A stretch of DNA of 64,000 bases from UMGS902 sp045580835 (GTDB taxonomy: Bacteria > Bacillota > Clostridia > Oscillospirales > CAG-272): the NCBI GenBank assembly GCA_045580835.1, contig JAZNOM010000024.1, forward strand, positions 1 through 64,000. Reading direction: 5' to 3'. Both the position numbers and the translations under genes were made by a program. The notes beneath the pieces were generated by a model. The model made no database searches and had not been told where the DNA came from. It saw only the letters and a list, made by a program, of their open reading frames with translations. This document shows, one piece after another, positions 15,369 through 23,054 of the stretch; position 1 is the stretch's first letter, and each line of letters begins with the position of its first letter.

Positions 15369-16106
15369 ATGTCATTATACACAATAGCAGATTTACATCT
15401 TTCCCTCGGCGTGGGCGAAGAAAAATCAATGGATGTTTTCGGCAACCGTTGGCGCGGATATGTCGAAAAACTTGAGAAAAACTGGCGCGCCATCGTTGAG
15501 CCTGAAGACTCTGTGATAATCCCCGGTGATATTTCATGGGCACTAGGAATAGACGAAGCACTTGCCGACCTGAAGTTTATTGACAGTTTGCCGGGTACAA
15601 AATACATTGGCAAAGGTAACCATGATTTCTGGTGGGCAACTCTCAAAAAAATCACTGATTTTTTTGAGCTACACAACATAACCACCATAAAAATCCTTTA
15701 CAACTGCGCATATGAAGTAGAAGACTATATTATATGCGGTACCCGCGGTTGGTTTTATGATGAATCGGTTTCAAATATTCCAAAAGGAACCGATTTTGAC
15801 AAAATCGTAAACCGCGAGGCACAACGTCTCAAAATCAGCCTTGATGAAGCAAAGATTCTCGCCGAAAAAAGCGGTAAACCAATACTTTGTTTCTTGCACT
15901 TCCCCGTAGTTTGGAACGGCACAGAGTGCGAACCGCTTATGAATCTTTTGACTGAATACGGCATCAAAAAATGCTACTTCGGCCATATACACGGCGCATA
16001 CGCTTCACCTGCACATTTTGAGCATAAAGGTGTAAGCTTTGCAATAATTTCCGCAGATTATCTCAACTTTGTTCCACGCGTGATTTTCCCACCCGAATTC
16101 GATTAA
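15369..16106 (+). CDS. metallophosphoesterase (calcineurin-like)
   Basis: 245 residues. Metal ligands are visible in order: Ala-Asp-Leu-His (Asp8/His10), Pro-Gly-Asp-Ile, Gly-Lys-Gly-Asn-His-Asp, Leu-His-Phe-Pro, and Gly-His-Ile-His-Gly near the C-terminus. It resembles the COG1768 group of cytoplasmic predicted phosphohydrolases, whose substrate is unknown. It lies 29 bases after thrC with AGGAGG and may share its transcript. Confidence 0.85.
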   Translation: MSLYTIADLHLSLGVGEEKSMDVFGNRWRGYVEKLEKNWRAIVEPEDSVIIPGDISWALGIDEALADLKFIDSLPGTKYIGKGNHDFWWATLKKITDFFELHNITTIKILYNCAYEVEDYIICGTRGWFYDESVSNIPKGTDFDKIVNREAQRLKISLDEAKILAEKSGKPILCFLHFPVVWNGTECEPLMNLLTEYGIKKCYFGHIHGAYASPAHFEHKGVSFAIISADYLNFVPRVIFPPEFD

Positions 16107-16153
16107 TTTTTACCTAAAAAAGCACTTTTTACCTATTTTATTTAAAAAACATC

Positions 16154-16182
16154 TTGACTTTATATAATAATAGAAGTAAAAT
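16154..16182 (+). promoter_or_regulatory. sigma-A promoter for tig-clpP-clpX
   Basis: TTGACT 16154-16159, 17-base spacer, TAAAAT 16177-16182. No CtsR box (paired GTCAAA heptads) is seen here, in contrast to the ctsR operon. Confidence 0.75.
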
Positions 16183-16223
16183 AAAGTTTGTGCAACTATG
16201 AAGATTTTTGGAGGACACTTAAA

Positions 16224-17663
16224 ATGAGTTTTAAGAAAGTCGAAAAGAAAGAAACTAACGTTTATGTGATTGAGTTTCAGATCGAAAAAGCTGATTTCGA
16301 TGCTGCAAACGACAAAGTATTCAAGAAGAATGCTAAAAACATAAACATCGCCGGCTTTAGAAAAGGCAAGGCTCCCCGTCACCTCATCGAAAAGATGTAC
16401 GGTAAGGGCGTATTTTATGAGGAAGCTATCAACGAATGCCTCCCTGCAGCATATGAAGCAGCTGCAAAGGAATCCGGCCTTGACATTATCGGTCAGCCCG
16501 AGTTTGATGTTACTTCTATTGATGATAACGGCGTAGCTATGACCGCTACCGTTACTACCAAGCCCGAAGCTAAAATTGAGGGCTACAAGGGTATCAAAGC
16601 TACCAAAGACGTTAAGAGCGCAACTGCTGCTGACGTTAAGAAAGAAATCGAAACCGTTCGCGAACGCAACAGCCGCGAAATCGAAGTTACCGACCGCGCT
16701 GCAAAGAAAGACGATATCGCTAATATCGACTTTGAAGGCTTTGTTGACGGTGTTGCTTTTGAAGGCGGCAAAGCCGAAGGTCACAACCTCAAAATCGGCT
16801 CCGGTGCTTTCATCCCCGGTTTTGAAGAACAGATTATCGGCAAGAAGATTGGCGAAGAATTTGATGTTAACGTTGAATTCCCCGCTGAATATCATGCTGA
16901 AGAACTTGCCGGCAAGCCTGCAGTATTCAAAGTAAAGCTCAACGGTCTTAAGGTTACCGAACTTCCTGCACTTGATGACGAGTTTGCAAAGGATGTTTCC
17001 GAATTTGATACTTTCGATGAATATAAAGCTGATGTTAAGGCAAAACTCACCGAGAAGAACGAAAAGGAAGCTGAACTCGCTGTAGATGACCAGCTTTATG
17101 AAGCAGTGCTCGGTCTTCTTGAAGCTGAAATTCCCGAAGTTATGTACGAAATCGAAACCGAAAACTTCGTTCGTGACTACGATAACAGACTCCGCATGCA
17201 GGGTCTTGACCTCAATGCTTTCTTCAAGTATACAGGTCAGACACTTGATGACCTCCGCAAACAGATGCGTCCCCAGGCTGAAAAGCAGGTTAAGATGCGC
17301 CTTGCGCTTGAAACCATTGCAAAGCTTGAAAACCTCTCTGCTACCGATGATGAAATCAATGAAGAGTATCAGAGAATTGCAGACGGCTACGGCATGGAAG
17401 CTGACAAGGTTAAGGAGCTTATCGCTAAAGAAGACATCAATGCTGACCTCTCTGTAAAGAAGGCATTTGACCTTGTTAAGGCAAACGCTGTAATTACCAA
17501 GAAGTCTGCAAAGAAGGCTGCTGAAAAGACCGAAGAGTCCGCAGAAAAGCCCGCTGCAAAGAAAACTTGCGCAAAGAAGACCACCGCAAAGGCTGAAGGC
17601 GAAACCACCGCAAAGAAGCCTGCTGCAAAAAAGTCTACCGCAAAGAAAGCAGAAGATAAATAA
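16224..17663 (+). CDS. tig: trigger factor with Lys/Ala-rich tail
   Basis: 479 residues, longer than the usual 425-440. The N-terminal ribosome-binding domain has Gly-Phe-Arg-Lys-Gly-Lys-Ala-Pro, the FKBP-type PPIase domain is in the middle (about 155-245, Gly-Ser-Gly-Ala-Phe-Ile-Pro-Gly-Phe-Glu), and the C-terminal chaperone domain runs to about 430. The last ~48 residues are almost only Lys, Ala, Glu and Thr, with repeated Pro-Ala-Ala-Lys-Lys and Thr-Ala-Lys-Lys units, like histone H1 or Hc1-type tails, and are not part of the family core. Trigger factor binds nascent chains at the ribosome exit. The start is ATG 16224 behind GGAGG. Confidence 0.95.
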   Translation: MSFKKVEKKETNVYVIEFQIEKADFDAANDKVFKKNAKNINIAGFRKGKAPRHLIEKMYGKGVFYEEAINECLPAAYEAAAKESGLDIIGQPEFDVTSIDDNGVAMTATVTTKPEAKIEGYKGIKATKDVKSATAADVKKEIETVRERNSREIEVTDRAAKKDDIANIDFEGFVDGVAFEGGKAEGHNLKIGSGAFIPGFEEQIIGKKIGEEFDVNVEFPAEYHAEELAGKPAVFKVKLNGLKVTELPALDDEFAKDVSEFDTFDEYKADVKAKLTEKNEKEAELAVDDQLYEAVLGLLEAEIPEVMYEIETENFVRDYDNRLRMQGLDLNAFFKYTGQTLDDLRKQMRPQAEKQVKMRLALETIAKLENLSATDDEINEEYQRIADGYGMEADKVKELIAKEDINADLSVKKAFDLVKANAVITKKSAKKAAEKTEESAEKPAAKKTCAKKTTAKAEGETTAKKPAAKKSTAKKAEDK

Positions 17664-17672
17664 ACATTTTAC

Positions 17673-17695
17673 GGCGGGTACATAAGTTACCCGCC
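17673..17695 (+). terminator. hairpin between tig and clpP
   Basis: 8-bp GC-rich stem 17673-17680/17688-17695 followed by a short, interrupted T stretch. It is probably a weak terminator or mRNA-processing/stability element that lowers clpP relative to tig. Confidence 0.45.
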
Positions 17696-17734
17696 TTATT
17701 ATTCAAATTTACAATTTAAAGGAGAGATTTAAGT

Positions 17735-18319
17735 ATGGCACTTGTACCTATGGTCGTAGAGCAAACTAACAGAGGTGAGCGTTCTTTTGACATTTATTCA
17801 AGACTCCTCAATGACAGAATTATCATGCTTACCGACGAGATAAACGATACTACCGCTTCCCTCGTGGTTGCGCAACTTCTTTATCTTGAAGCGCAGGACC
17901 CCGACAAAGACATTTCGCTTTACATCAACAGCCCCGGCGGCTCTGTTTCCGCAGGCTTTGCAATTTACGATACAATGAACTTTATAAAGTGCGATGTTTC
18001 TACCATCTGCATGGGCATGGCTGCATCTATGGGTGCATTCCTTCTCTCTGCAGGTGCTAAAGGCAAGCGTCTTGCACTTCCTAACAGCGTTATCATGATT
18101 CACCAACCTCTCGGCGGCGCACGCGGTCAGGCAAGCGATATCAAGATTCACGCAGAGCACATTCTCAAAACCAGAGCAAAGCTCAATGATATCCTTGCAA
18201 AGAATACCGGCAAGCCGCTTGAAGTTATTGAGCGAGACACCGACCGTGACAACTTTATGGATGCTGACGAAGCATGCGCATACGGTCTTGTAGACAAAGT
18301 AATTACCGAAAGACCTTAA
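17735..18319 (+). CDS. clpP: ATP-dependent Clp protease proteolytic subunit
   Basis: 194 residues. Catalytic Ser98 (Met-Ala-Ala-Ser-Met-Gly) and His123 (Met-Ile-His-Gln-Pro) are in place, with an Asp near 172-174. It forms the barrel-shaped peptidase that works with ClpX (next gene) and ClpC (46849-49290). AAAGGAG precedes the ATG, and it lies 12 bases upstream of clpX. Confidence 0.98.
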   Translation: MALVPMVVEQTNRGERSFDIYSRLLNDRIIMLTDEINDTTASLVVAQLLYLEAQDPDKDISLYINSPGGSVSAGFAIYDTMNFIKCDVSTICMGMAASMGAFLLSAGAKGKRLALPNSVIMIHQPLGGARGQASDIKIHAEHILKTRAKLNDILAKNTGKPLEVIERDTDRDNFMDADEACAYGLVDKVITERP

Positions 18320-18331
18320 ACGGAGAAAATA

Positions 18332-19591
18332 ATGCCAACTAACAACAATGAAATGGGGCTTCGCTGCTCATTTTGCGGCAGAGGTGAACGCGAGGTTGAA
18401 CTCCTTATCCCCGCTGCAAAACACGGCGCCGCAATTTGCAGTGACTGCATAGCTACATGCGCAAACTTTTTGGATGAACTCGTACCCGAAGAAACAGCAG
18501 AAGACACCTCCTCAGAACTTCTCAAAATCGACACACTCCCGAAGCCTGCCGAAATCAAGGCTATTCTTGACGAATATGTAATTGGTCAGGATGATGCAAA
18601 GCGTGTTCTGTCGGTTGCGGTATATAACCACTACAAGCGCCTTATTTACCGTGAGAAGATGGGCAATGACGACGTTGAAATTCAAAAAAGCAATGTGCTT
18701 TTGCTCGGCCCTACCGGTGTGGGAAAAACTTTTCTTGCACAAACTCTTGCAAAGGCGCTAAAGGTTCCCTTTGCCATTGCAGATGCAACCACTCTTACCG
18801 AGGCAGGCTATGTAGGTGAGGACGTTGAAAACATTCTTCTTCGTCTTATTCAAGCTGCTGATTTCAACATTGAAAAGGCTGAAAAAGGTATCATCTATAT
18901 TGACGAAATAGACAAAATTTCGCGTAAGGGCGAAAATCGCTCTATTACACGCGATGTTTCGGGTGAGGGTGTTCAGCAGGCACTTCTTAAAATCCTTGAG
19001 GGAACGGTTGCAAATGTTCCTCCGCAGGGTGGACGCAAGCATCCCAATCAGGACTTTATACAGATTCACACCGAAAACATCCTCTTTATCTGCGGCGGCG
19101 CGTTTGACGGGCTTGACAAGATTATTGAGCAGCGCAAGGGCAAGCAGACAATGGGCTTCGGTGGCAATGTGCAGAAAAAGCAGGAAAAGATTGACCGCGG
19201 AATCTACAAGGATGTGAACTCGCATGACATTGTTAAATACGGTCTCATACCCGAACTTGTAGGCCGTTTGCCGGTAATTGTTGACCTTGAAAGCCTTGAT
19301 GAAGCCGCACTCGTTAAGATTCTCCGTGAGCCTAAAAGCGCTATTATCAAGCAATATACAAAGCTTATCGGACTCGACGGCGTTGAGCTTGAATTTGGCG
19401 AAGGCGCATGCGAAGCGGTTGCAAAGCTTGCAATTGAGCGCAATATCGGTGCACGCGGACTTCGTTCGATAATGGAGGATTTTATGACTCCTATTATGTA
19501 CGAAATCCCCTCTAAAGAAAACCTCAAAAAGGTTATCATTACAAAAGAACTTGTAAATGGTACGGGCGAAGCAATCTACGAAACAGTATAA
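18332..19591 (+). CDS. clpX: ATP-dependent Clp protease ATPase subunit ClpX
   Basis: 419 residues. The N-terminal zinc-binding domain has Cys12, Cys15, Cys36 and Cys39. Walker A Gly-Pro-Thr-Gly-Val-Gly-Lys-Thr is at 126-133, Walker B is Ile-Tyr-Ile-Asp-Glu-Ile-Asp, and the Gly-Phe-Gly (IGF-type) loop region that docks on ClpP is around Met-Gly-Phe-Gly-Gly. It unfolds substrates and feeds them into ClpP. Confidence 0.98.
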   Translation: MPTNNNEMGLRCSFCGRGEREVELLIPAAKHGAAICSDCIATCANFLDELVPEETAEDTSSELLKIDTLPKPAEIKAILDEYVIGQDDAKRVLSVAVYNHYKRLIYREKMGNDDVEIQKSNVLLLGPTGVGKTFLAQTLAKALKVPFAIADATTLTEAGYVGEDVENILLRLIQAADFNIEKAEKGIIYIDEIDKISRKGENRSITRDVSGEGVQQALLKILEGTVANVPPQGGRKHPNQDFIQIHTENILFICGGAFDGLDKIIEQRKGKQTMGFGGNVQKKQEKIDRGIYKDVNSHDIVKYGLIPELVGRLPVIVDLESLDEAALVKILREPKSAIIKQYTKLIGLDGVELEFGEGACEAVAKLAIERNIGARGLRSIMEDFMTPIMYEIPSKENLKKVIITKELVNGTGEAIYETV

Positions 19592-19619
19592 AAAAACTCC
19601 CTCTTTCGAGGGAGTTTTT
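19592..19619 (+). terminator. intrinsic terminator after clpX
   Basis: 12-bp stem 19592-19603/19608-19619 with a TTTC loop and T-rich end. The A-rich opposite side could also serve the convergent HPr-like gene. Confidence 0.9.
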
Positions 19620-19628
19620 CTTTTACGT

Positions 19629-19859
19629 TTACGCAACTATAAATGCAGCAAGCGCTTCCTTAAGTGCATCAGCGTTATCGGTATGAGCGGTGAGCTGAAT
19701 TGCATTCATAAGGTCAAGGCTGAAAATACCCATAATAGATTTTGCATCTACTACATATCTTCCCGAAGAAAGATCAACATCGTAATCAAGTCTTGTAACG
19801 ATTTCAACAAACTTGCGAATATCTTCGATAGTCGAAAGCTTAATGTTAAAAGTGTTCAT
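19629..19859 (-). CDS. HPr/Crh-like protein lacking the catalytic histidine
   Basis: 76 residues with the HPr fold pattern. Asp-Ala-Lys-Ser-Ile-Met-Gly (39-44) matches the regulatory site of HPr, so Ser41 corresponds to Ser46, the HPrK target. Counting back, the residue at the His15 position is Thr10, and Arg17 is replaced by Glu12, so it cannot take phosphate from enzyme I. That is the same logic as Bacillus Crh (Gln15), which serves catabolite regulation rather than sugar transport. It is transcribed alone from a consensus promoter; ribosome site AAAGGAG. Confidence 0.82.
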   Translation of the reverse strand: MNTFNIKLSTIEDIRKFVEIVTRLDYDVDLSSGRYVVDAKSIMGIFSLDLMNAIQLTAHTDNADALKEALAAFIVA

Positions 19860-19896
19860 TGGTTTATCTCCTTTACAAATGATATTTTACACTATA

Positions 19897-19925
19897 ATTA
19901 TACTTAAAAATCGGCGTAATGTCAA
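19897..19925 (-). promoter_or_regulatory. consensus sigma-A promoter for the HPr-like gene
   Basis: TTGACA, 17-base spacer, TATAAT on the minus strand. Both hexamers are perfect. The -35 contains the TGA stop codon of the upstream PBP gene. Confidence 0.9.
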
Positions 19926-22591
19926 CCCTCATAATCGGTATTCTCTGCACCTGACGGAGGTATGGTTTCAGCAGGTGCAGTACTTTCATCCGCTGTTGTT
20001 GTTTCGGCGGGCGGATTAAATCTTGAAAAATCATAGTTTTCGTAGCTGAAACGGTTAAACTGGTTTTCAACGTTTGAAGAGCCTACATAAGTGCCTGACG
20101 GAATTGAATTGATGAAGAACGGAACTCCCCACCATCCTCCCGGTCGAACATTGTACGGCAAGTCGCGATATACATACTGCGCATCTTCAACAGTAATCTG
20201 TTTCGGGAACGAACGTGTATTCTCGCGAATCAACGCAACCTTATAGGTACTTGTTGAATACTCATGCGCAAACGCCTTAGTAGTACTATCATAGTCAACG
20301 ATAATATGAGTTGTGCAAGGCGTGGAAGGACGAGTGCTTCTGGTGAAATAGCCAATGTCGGTTCTGTCACCGCGCGCATCCAGCGAGCATGCCGCCGAAA
20401 GTTTATGACCGGAATCTTTACAGTATTCACATTCTATAACGTCTGCAGGCTTTTTATCGTCAAATGTTTTTAGCACTATATCGTCGGTGTCGCTGACATT
20501 TGCGGCAGCAATAATGTCCTCATGCAGTTTGGTCATTACAAGGTCAAAAAGCTTTACAGAAGGGTTTGATACGTTTTCACCGATAACCTTGGGGTAAGAA
20601 TATCCGTACCATGCCGCACCTACATAATATGGAGTGTAGCCTACAAACCAACGGTCATAGTCGTTACCGGCAGTACCGGTTTTACCTGCTACATCAACAC
20701 TTTGACGAAGCGAAATGCGTCTTGCGGTTCCTTCTTTGGCATTAACTACATTGTACATCATTTTAGTCATAATATACGCAGTCTGTTCACTGAACACGAT
20801 GCTCTGCTGCTCGGAGCCGTATGTGCCTCCCTCATTAGAAAGCAGCACATTTCCCTCGCTATCCTCAACTCTTAAATAAGAGTTGCACTTTGAATACTTA
20901 CCGCTGTTTGCAAATGCAGTATATGCAGCCGCCATGTCGCGGACAGTCACGCCGTAGTTAAGCTGACCGAGCGCAAGCGCTGCAAGGCCTTTATCGGTAT
21001 AACCGAGACCGTCTGCTGTTTCGCCGTATTCGATAAGATAATCAAATCCGAGTCTTTTTGTGAGATATTCAAAGGACACGTCTATTGTGAGGTCCTGAAG
21101 AACTTTCATAGCAACAGTATTGACAGAACGCTCTATCGCGCTGTTAACAGTAGTAAGACCACGATAGGTATCGGGGAGATTTTTAGGATAAGGTTTTTCG
21201 CCATTAAACATAAGCGGTGTGTCATCGTATACCGTGCCGTATGTGATAATTCCCTCTTCAAGCGCAGGACCGTATACAGAAAGCGGCTTTAGTGACGAGC
21301 CGGGCGCACGCTTGGTTTGCGTTGCATAATTCAAAATAAGATTACCGCGCTTTTCGCCTCTGCCTCCAACAACTCCGAGTAAGTCACCGGTATATGGGTC
21401 TACTACCGCCATTGCCGCTTCCGCAGGAATACCGCCCGTGTGCTCGGGGAAACTGCTTTCGTCCTCAAAGACCTCTTCCATTGCCTTTTGAACATCGGGG
21501 TCTACGTTTGCAATAATAGTAAGGCCGCCGGAATTAATCATGTTGCTTGCAACCTGCTTTGAGAGGCCATATTTTTCCATAAGGTCCTCGCGCACATCAA
21601 CAATTAGCGTATCAATATACCAAGAATTAACCTTATCGGTATCTATCGTCTGCTCTATATCGGTATCGTTTGAACCGCGAAGTTCAAGTTCCGCATCTAT
21701 TGCGGCGTTGTATTCTTCATCGGATATAAGTTTTTGGTCATGCATCTCATAAAGAACGTCGTTGCGACGTTTTTTATTATTATCCGGATTTTGAATCGGG
21801 TCAAACTTTGTGGGGTATTTAGTAATCGATGCAAGTGCCGCACACTCAACCAAGGTCAGGTCTTTTAAATCCTTGCCGAAATAAGTTTCTGCCGCGGCGC
21901 GAACACCGATACAATTTTGCGAAAGCGGAACGATGTTAAGATAAAGCTCAAGAATCTGGTCTTTCTCCATCGTTTTTTCAAGATTTAGTGCGCGGAGAAT
22001 TTCCTCAACCTTACGCTGAATTGTCGCCTCATTATCGCCTGTTACATTCTTGATAAGCTGCTGTGTAATTGTAGAACCGCCGTAAGACGATTCGTCAAAT
22101 CCGATAAAGAAATTAAGCACGGCTCCGGCAGTTCTGCGCCAGTCAACACCGTCATGCGTTCTGAAGCGCTTGTCCTCAATTGCGATAAACGCATTTTCAA
22201 GGTTATCGGGGATTTCGTCAATTGATGCCCAAAGACTGTTTTCGGTGCCGTAAATCTTTTTAAGCACCACGAGCTCGGCATTTGGGTCGCGACTTTGACG
22301 AGCCTCTGCATCCTCGTAATCATAATAATAAATTGTGGTGGTTTGCTCACTTGTTGAGGTGTAGAAAAGCATTTGGTCAACAGTGGGATCAATGTTCTCG
22401 CTGACATAGATTGCAAACGCGCAACCTACAATTATCCCTGCGATAAGACAAACCAAAAGCACAGTGAGAAGCGAGCATATTATATAGCCAAGGATTTTTC
22501 CGACTATACTAAAGCCTTTTTTCACCGAGGGCTTTTGACGCTTGAAGCTATCAATTTTCAGTTGTGTAAAATCATTTTCTTTATTCTTCAC
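19922..22591 (-). CDS. class A penicillin-binding protein (glycosyltransferase/transpeptidase)
   Basis: 889 residues: a short cytoplasmic tail, one membrane helix (about 35-65), a GT51 domain and a transpeptidase domain. GT51 motif 1 is Glu-Asp-Lys-Arg-Phe-Xaa-Xaa-His-Asp-Gly-Val-Asp, followed by Gly-Gly-Ser-Thr-Ile-Thr-Gln-Gln. Transpeptidase motifs are Ser-Ser-Leu-Lys (SxxK), Ser-Val-Asn (SxN) and Lys-Thr-Gly-Thr. The C-terminus is a Cys-containing extension and a Thr/Glu/Pro-rich tail. It polymerises and crosslinks peptidoglycan outside the membrane. Divergent from a sporulation-type gene. Confidence 0.95.
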   Translation of the reverse strand: MKNKENDFTQLKIDSFKRQKPSVKKGFSIVGKILGYIICSLLTVLLVCLIAGIIVGCAFAIYVSENIDPTVDQMLFYTSTSEQTTTIYYYDYEDAEARQSRDPNAELVVLKKIYGTENSLWASIDEIPDNLENAFIAIEDKRFRTHDGVDWRRTAGAVLNFFIGFDESSYGGSTITQQLIKNVTGDNEATIQRKVEEILRALNLEKTMEKDQILELYLNIVPLSQNCIGVRAAAETYFGKDLKDLTLVECAALASITKYPTKFDPIQNPDNNKKRRNDVLYEMHDQKLISDEEYNAAIDAELELRGSNDTDIEQTIDTDKVNSWYIDTLIVDVREDLMEKYGLSKQVASNMINSGGLTIIANVDPDVQKAMEEVFEDESSFPEHTGGIPAEAAMAVVDPYTGDLLGVVGGRGEKRGNLILNYATQTKRAPGSSLKPLSVYGPALEEGIITYGTVYDDTPLMFNGEKPYPKNLPDTYRGLTTVNSAIERSVNTVAMKVLQDLTIDVSFEYLTKRLGFDYLIEYGETADGLGYTDKGLAALALGQLNYGVTVRDMAAAYTAFANSGKYSKCNSYLRVEDSEGNVLLSNEGGTYGSEQQSIVFSEQTAYIMTKMMYNVVNAKEGTARRISLRQSVDVAGKTGTAGNDYDRWFVGYTPYYVGAAWYGYSYPKVIGENVSNPSVKLFDLVMTKLHEDIIAAANVSDTDDIVLKTFDDKKPADVIECEYCKDSGHKLSAACSLDARGDRTDIGYFTRSTRPSTPCTTHIIVDYDSTTKAFAHEYSTSTYKVALIRENTRSFPKQITVEDAQYVYRDLPYNVRPGGWWGVPFFINSIPSGTYVGSSNVENQFNRFSYENYDFSRFNPPAETTTADESTAPAETIPPSGAENTDYEG

Positions 22592-22618
22592 GCTGAACCT
22601 CTTTATAATTTTGCTACG

Positions 22619-22636
22619 GGTAAAGTATACTTCACC
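22619..22636. promoter_or_regulatory. near-perfect 18-bp palindrome between divergent genes
   Basis: GGTAAAGTATACTTCACC reads the same on both strands except for one mismatched pair. It lies in the 91-base gap between the PBP and the BofC-like gene and could be an operator for either or both. Confidence 0.4.
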
Positions 22637-22682
22637 ACGGATTGCAAATAATATTCACAATAAAACCAAAGGAATTTGCTAT

Positions 22683-23054
22683 ATGAAGTTTAAATTTTTT
22701 AATACAAAAGTTATATTTTGGGGTATTGCCGCCATTTTGTTTATTATCGGATGCGTAAACATAACGCTGACAAGCATTGTGTCAAGGCAACTAAAAAACG
22801 CATCGGCATATGCTACCGAAACATCCGCAGTTCAAGTAATGGCTGCGCCTAAACTCCCAAGCGAGGTTATATACCGACTTTACGAATGCGGCGGTAAAAT
22901 CGGCATATACGACGCTAAAACAGATATTCTGATTGATATCATAGATGTACTTGCATCAACACTTCCTAAATCCGACAGATTGGCACTGAAGAAAGGAATT
23001 GACATCTATACCTTCGCTGACCTTGCCAAAATTATTGACGATTTTTCATCCTGA
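22683..23054 (+). CDS. small membrane-anchored protein with BofC C-terminal-like domain
   Basis: 123 residues: an N-terminal membrane helix (about 8-28), a linker, then a compact domain. The domain pattern is Tyr-Xaa-Leu-Xaa-Glu-Xaa-Xaa-Gly-Lys-Ile-Gly-Ile-Tyr-Asp, then a Leu-Pro-Lys-Xaa-Asp-Arg turn, then Leu-Xaa-Lys-Gly-Ile, ending in a Leu-Ala-Lys-Ile-Ile-Asp-Asp-Phe-Ser helix. It resembles the BofC C-terminal domain, found in Bacillus BofC, which restrains SpoIVB signalling during sporulation, and in many uncharacterised clostridial proteins. Function is inferred only from that likeness. Start at ATG 22683 with AAAGGAA. Confidence 0.6.
   Translation: MKFKFFNTKVIFWGIAAILFIIGCVNITLTSIVSRQLKNASAYATETSAVQVMAAPKLPSEVIYRLYECGGKIGIYDAKTDILIDIIDVLASTLPKSDRLALKKGIDIYTFADLAKIIDDFSS

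Noticed and set aside
18758..19636. 292-codon frame antisense to clpX
   Set aside because: Opposite a complete clpX and running across its terminator; no protein-like pattern.
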